Shown: positions 63,401 through 64,000 of the stretch, piece after piece | Numbering within the stretch: position 1 is the first letter of the stretch | Layout: each line of letters starts with the position of its first letter | NCBI RefSeq assembly: GCF_000006565.2 | Contig: NC_031477.1 | Location: forward strand, 5,170,183 to 5,234,182 | From: Toxoplasma gondii ME49 | Taxonomy: Eukaryota; Apicomplexa; Conoidasida; Eucoccidiorida; Sarcocystidae | Direction of reading: 5' to 3' | Length of the DNA: 64,000 nt | Notes under the pieces: generated by a model | What the model was told of the DNA's origin: nothing | What the model saw: the letters and a program-made list of their open reading frames with translations, nothing else | The model's database searches: none | Position numbers and translations under genes: made by a program

Positions 63401-64000
63401 AGGAGAACGAGATGAACGAGGAGAGCGAGACGAAAGAGGAGAACGAGACGAACGAGGAGAGCGAGACGAACGAGGAGAGAGAGACGAAAGAGGACATGGG
63501 GAAAGAGATGAGAGGCGAGACAGAAGTCTGTTGGGGAGGGACAACTGGGCTGAAGCAGTGAGAGAAGAAACAGGTGAGCGCCATGAGGCGAGTTTAAGAG
63601 AGTCCCTGGCAGAGAAAGAAGAGGGCGCAGTCGCTGCAGACGCGTTTTTGGAGGGTCACCCAGAAGAGCGCGCGGAAGGCAAGAAAGAAGGCAAAGAGAA
63701 AGAACGAAGAAGAATCGGCAACCTTGCAGAAGTTCGGAGGGTCGCGTTGCCGCGACGCAGCAATGTCGGCGTCGAGGCGCCGCCCCGAGGCTCTTCCACT
63801 TCGGAGGAGCGCGAGGGATTGCATGCAGAGAAGAAAGACAGTTCTTTTTTTTCGGCATCTGGAAAGAAGGAGGAGGCGCGCACACACAGAGAAGCGAAAA
63901 CAGAAAAAGAAGAAGACGCGTGGGGAGGCGAAGCGCGCAAAGAAACGAACACAGGCGGTGACACGTCGCCTGTTTCCTCGCGCTCCAGCCAAACTGCTCA
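60477..64000 (+). CDS. Large intronless low-complexity protein, 3' end outside window
   Basis: Open without a stop from the ATG at 60477 to the window edge (more than 1170 residues). An in-frame TGA at 60405 with no ATG between fixes the start (MGSHSTSPSKSRQVD). No known domain was seen. The protein is Ser/Glu/Arg/Ala-rich and likely disordered. It has 34 consecutive serines at 62580-62681 and seven GERDER-type hexapeptides at 63366-63491. A less repetitive segment at about 62682-62935 (ALSWVDHLRNALRQTSFLHQ, ELLLLQGVHISRVHAEVLQR) and another near 63117-63210 (VFVPRNPLAKLKAAPRVPEL) may be folded. Large Ser- and Arg/Glu-rich proteins of this kind are common in coccidia. A nuclear or scaffold role would be speculation. 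Several minus-strand ORFs overlapping it are shadows. Confidence 0.8.
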   Translation, partial: MGSHSTSPSKSRQVDPCRTASATEDFCAAGLPSQTSPSQSASEDAFSASGFPSSLSFSRSSSPQSAPSAASPELSFERSERLSVCEESENDAACQRPVSLLPRWKVHSKKSDFSPRSVATGERQSPVVSSSLDAEDGSLSGTTHAPKRELSPQRRRLEAKRRAEEEHAQVGELLESYPKRGGVVADAFLNEGERAEREAPLQCVAAELLPSARPREHATPHPKTIASADPGTLRRTRRSSTFPPSVCSSVSGVSCRNEDASVPATGAPVNSRAFQGLQQAKQKRKDRSLPRPRVFCGAWRPLSPEGSLLPPAALSAASAAPDPGPAPTARRRFSLAVSSSENSPIFWRRVGRDEEGGFREADVLGRLLNPRTLSSFFLPVESGESRSASERGACSSVSGISSAFLSPERPRPGGDRGDCGDRKAAANDEGADDSASPLGAAHDAHASRALRLQSREEARREKRGEDSDVERVKEPLFLQERFADRAEAKGNNSKRRHERDPSTEAVGRRRKTSRCFVSPEALRAELEDALDREKQGSERRSSEGTRGNAEREGPWEASVASLPALPEENLVRGVQPKSPQGAEETMEAVGERARGVEGDGDTGETVFRSVGATRESHKNSERSGEFIFCKRSNLARSDTHAGPAQQDSPPGRLRMHAKALEENASGDASKHTNELSSPPLDGLCVHQREHQDKEHPSETGASSSSSSSSSSSSSSSSSSSSSSSSSSSSSSSSSSVRPALSWVDHLRNALRQTSFLHQFGGQSPSVETEDEEEVEDDLNDGELLLLQGVHISRVHAEVLQRAPHGGEPPNVLAALEPNGESSVSLSSFFLSSPGAEETPGRPAEPSGSPSLHEEKSSGSEGSERRGEKRGEKEGQEDASVVFVPRNPLAKLKAAPRVPELPLHGLVIFDADNACRSFSRGCTSTTAEKSRQRVSSASAPVARRLTTEEREEKDTDSRRERIERGERDERGERDERGERDERGERDERGERDERGERDERGERDERGHGERDERRDRSLLGRDNWAEAVREETGERHEASLRESLAEKEEGAVAADAFLEGHPEERAEGKKEGKEKERRRIGNLAEVRRVALPRRSNVGVEAPPRGSSTSEEREGLHAEKKDSSFFSASGKKEEARTHREAKTEKEEDAWGGEARKETNTGGDTSPVSSRSSQTA
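62580..62681 (+). repeat. Poly-serine minisatellite, 24-bp unit
   Basis: TCT/TCC codons arranged in about four copies of a 24-base unit (TCTTCTTCCTCCTCTTCTTC followed by TTCC) encode 34 serines in a row within the large ORF. Confidence 0.9.
63366..63491 (+). repeat. Seven tandem 18-bp units encoding GERDER
   Basis: Units start at 63366, 63384, 63402, 63420, 63438, 63456 and 63474. Differences are mainly synonymous (GAA/GAG, GAC/GAT, CGA/AGA), so the peptide is more conserved than the DNA. Confidence 0.9.

Noticed and set aside
62565..63885. Several minus-strand ORFs of 200-233 codons with Ser/Arg or Arg/Gly runs
   Set aside because: They are reverse-strand shadows of the poly-Ser and GERDER repeats of the plus-strand ORF starting at 60477.

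Overview
The window looks like nuclear DNA from a coccidian apicomplexan of the Toxoplasma/Hammondia/Neospora type. Evidence: intron-rich genes with GT-AG introns and long pyrimidine tracts, about 52% GC, abundant (TA)n microsatellites in introns and spacers, frequent TGCATGC words, and proteins typical of the group (a myosin/calmodulin-like light chain, signal-bearing orphan proteins, Ser- and Ala-rich low-complexity proteins). I cannot fix the species from sequence alone.

Layout. 1-7779 (+): 3' part of a 17-exon gene for a helical protein I cannot name. 7780-11027: spacer with microsatellites and a degenerate ~140-bp tandem repeat. 11028-12792 (-): two-exon ribokinase. 12793-15568: spacer. 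15569-30426 (-): a 21-exon importin-beta3 (IPO5/Kap121-like) gene; every splice phase closes and gives 1095 residues, the length of human importin-5. 30427-33461: spacer. 33462-33863 (+): EF-hand protein of the calmodulin/essential-light-chain type. 36051-38072 (-): four-exon tubulin-folding cofactor B. 38842-39873 (-): two-exon unknown protein. 40484-41359 (-): alanine-rich ORF. 43304-44077 (+): Cgi121/TPRKB subunit of the KEOPS tRNA-modification complex. 46961-48970, 49224-49817 and 53039-53755 (all +): three single-exon genes for orphan proteins with signal or anchor sequences, which look like lineage-specific secretory proteins. 56154-57779 (+): intronless sodium:solute symporter-family transporter. 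60477 to beyond the right edge (+): a long intronless low-complexity ORF with a 34-Ser run and a GERDER hexapeptide repeat.

The genes are monocistronic and functionally mixed: nuclear import, tRNA t6A synthesis, tubulin folding, motor light chain, pentose salvage, membrane transport. The part most likely to hold undescribed biology is the 46.9-53.8 kb run of signal-bearing orphans. One of them carries a duplicated Pro-x-Met-x-x-Phe-Trp-Glu...Leu-Thr-Gly module, and another has RRL motifs resembling Golgi ASP5 (TEXEL) cleavage sites. All spliced models here were assembled by eye from splice sites and reading phase; no database search or transcript evidence was available.
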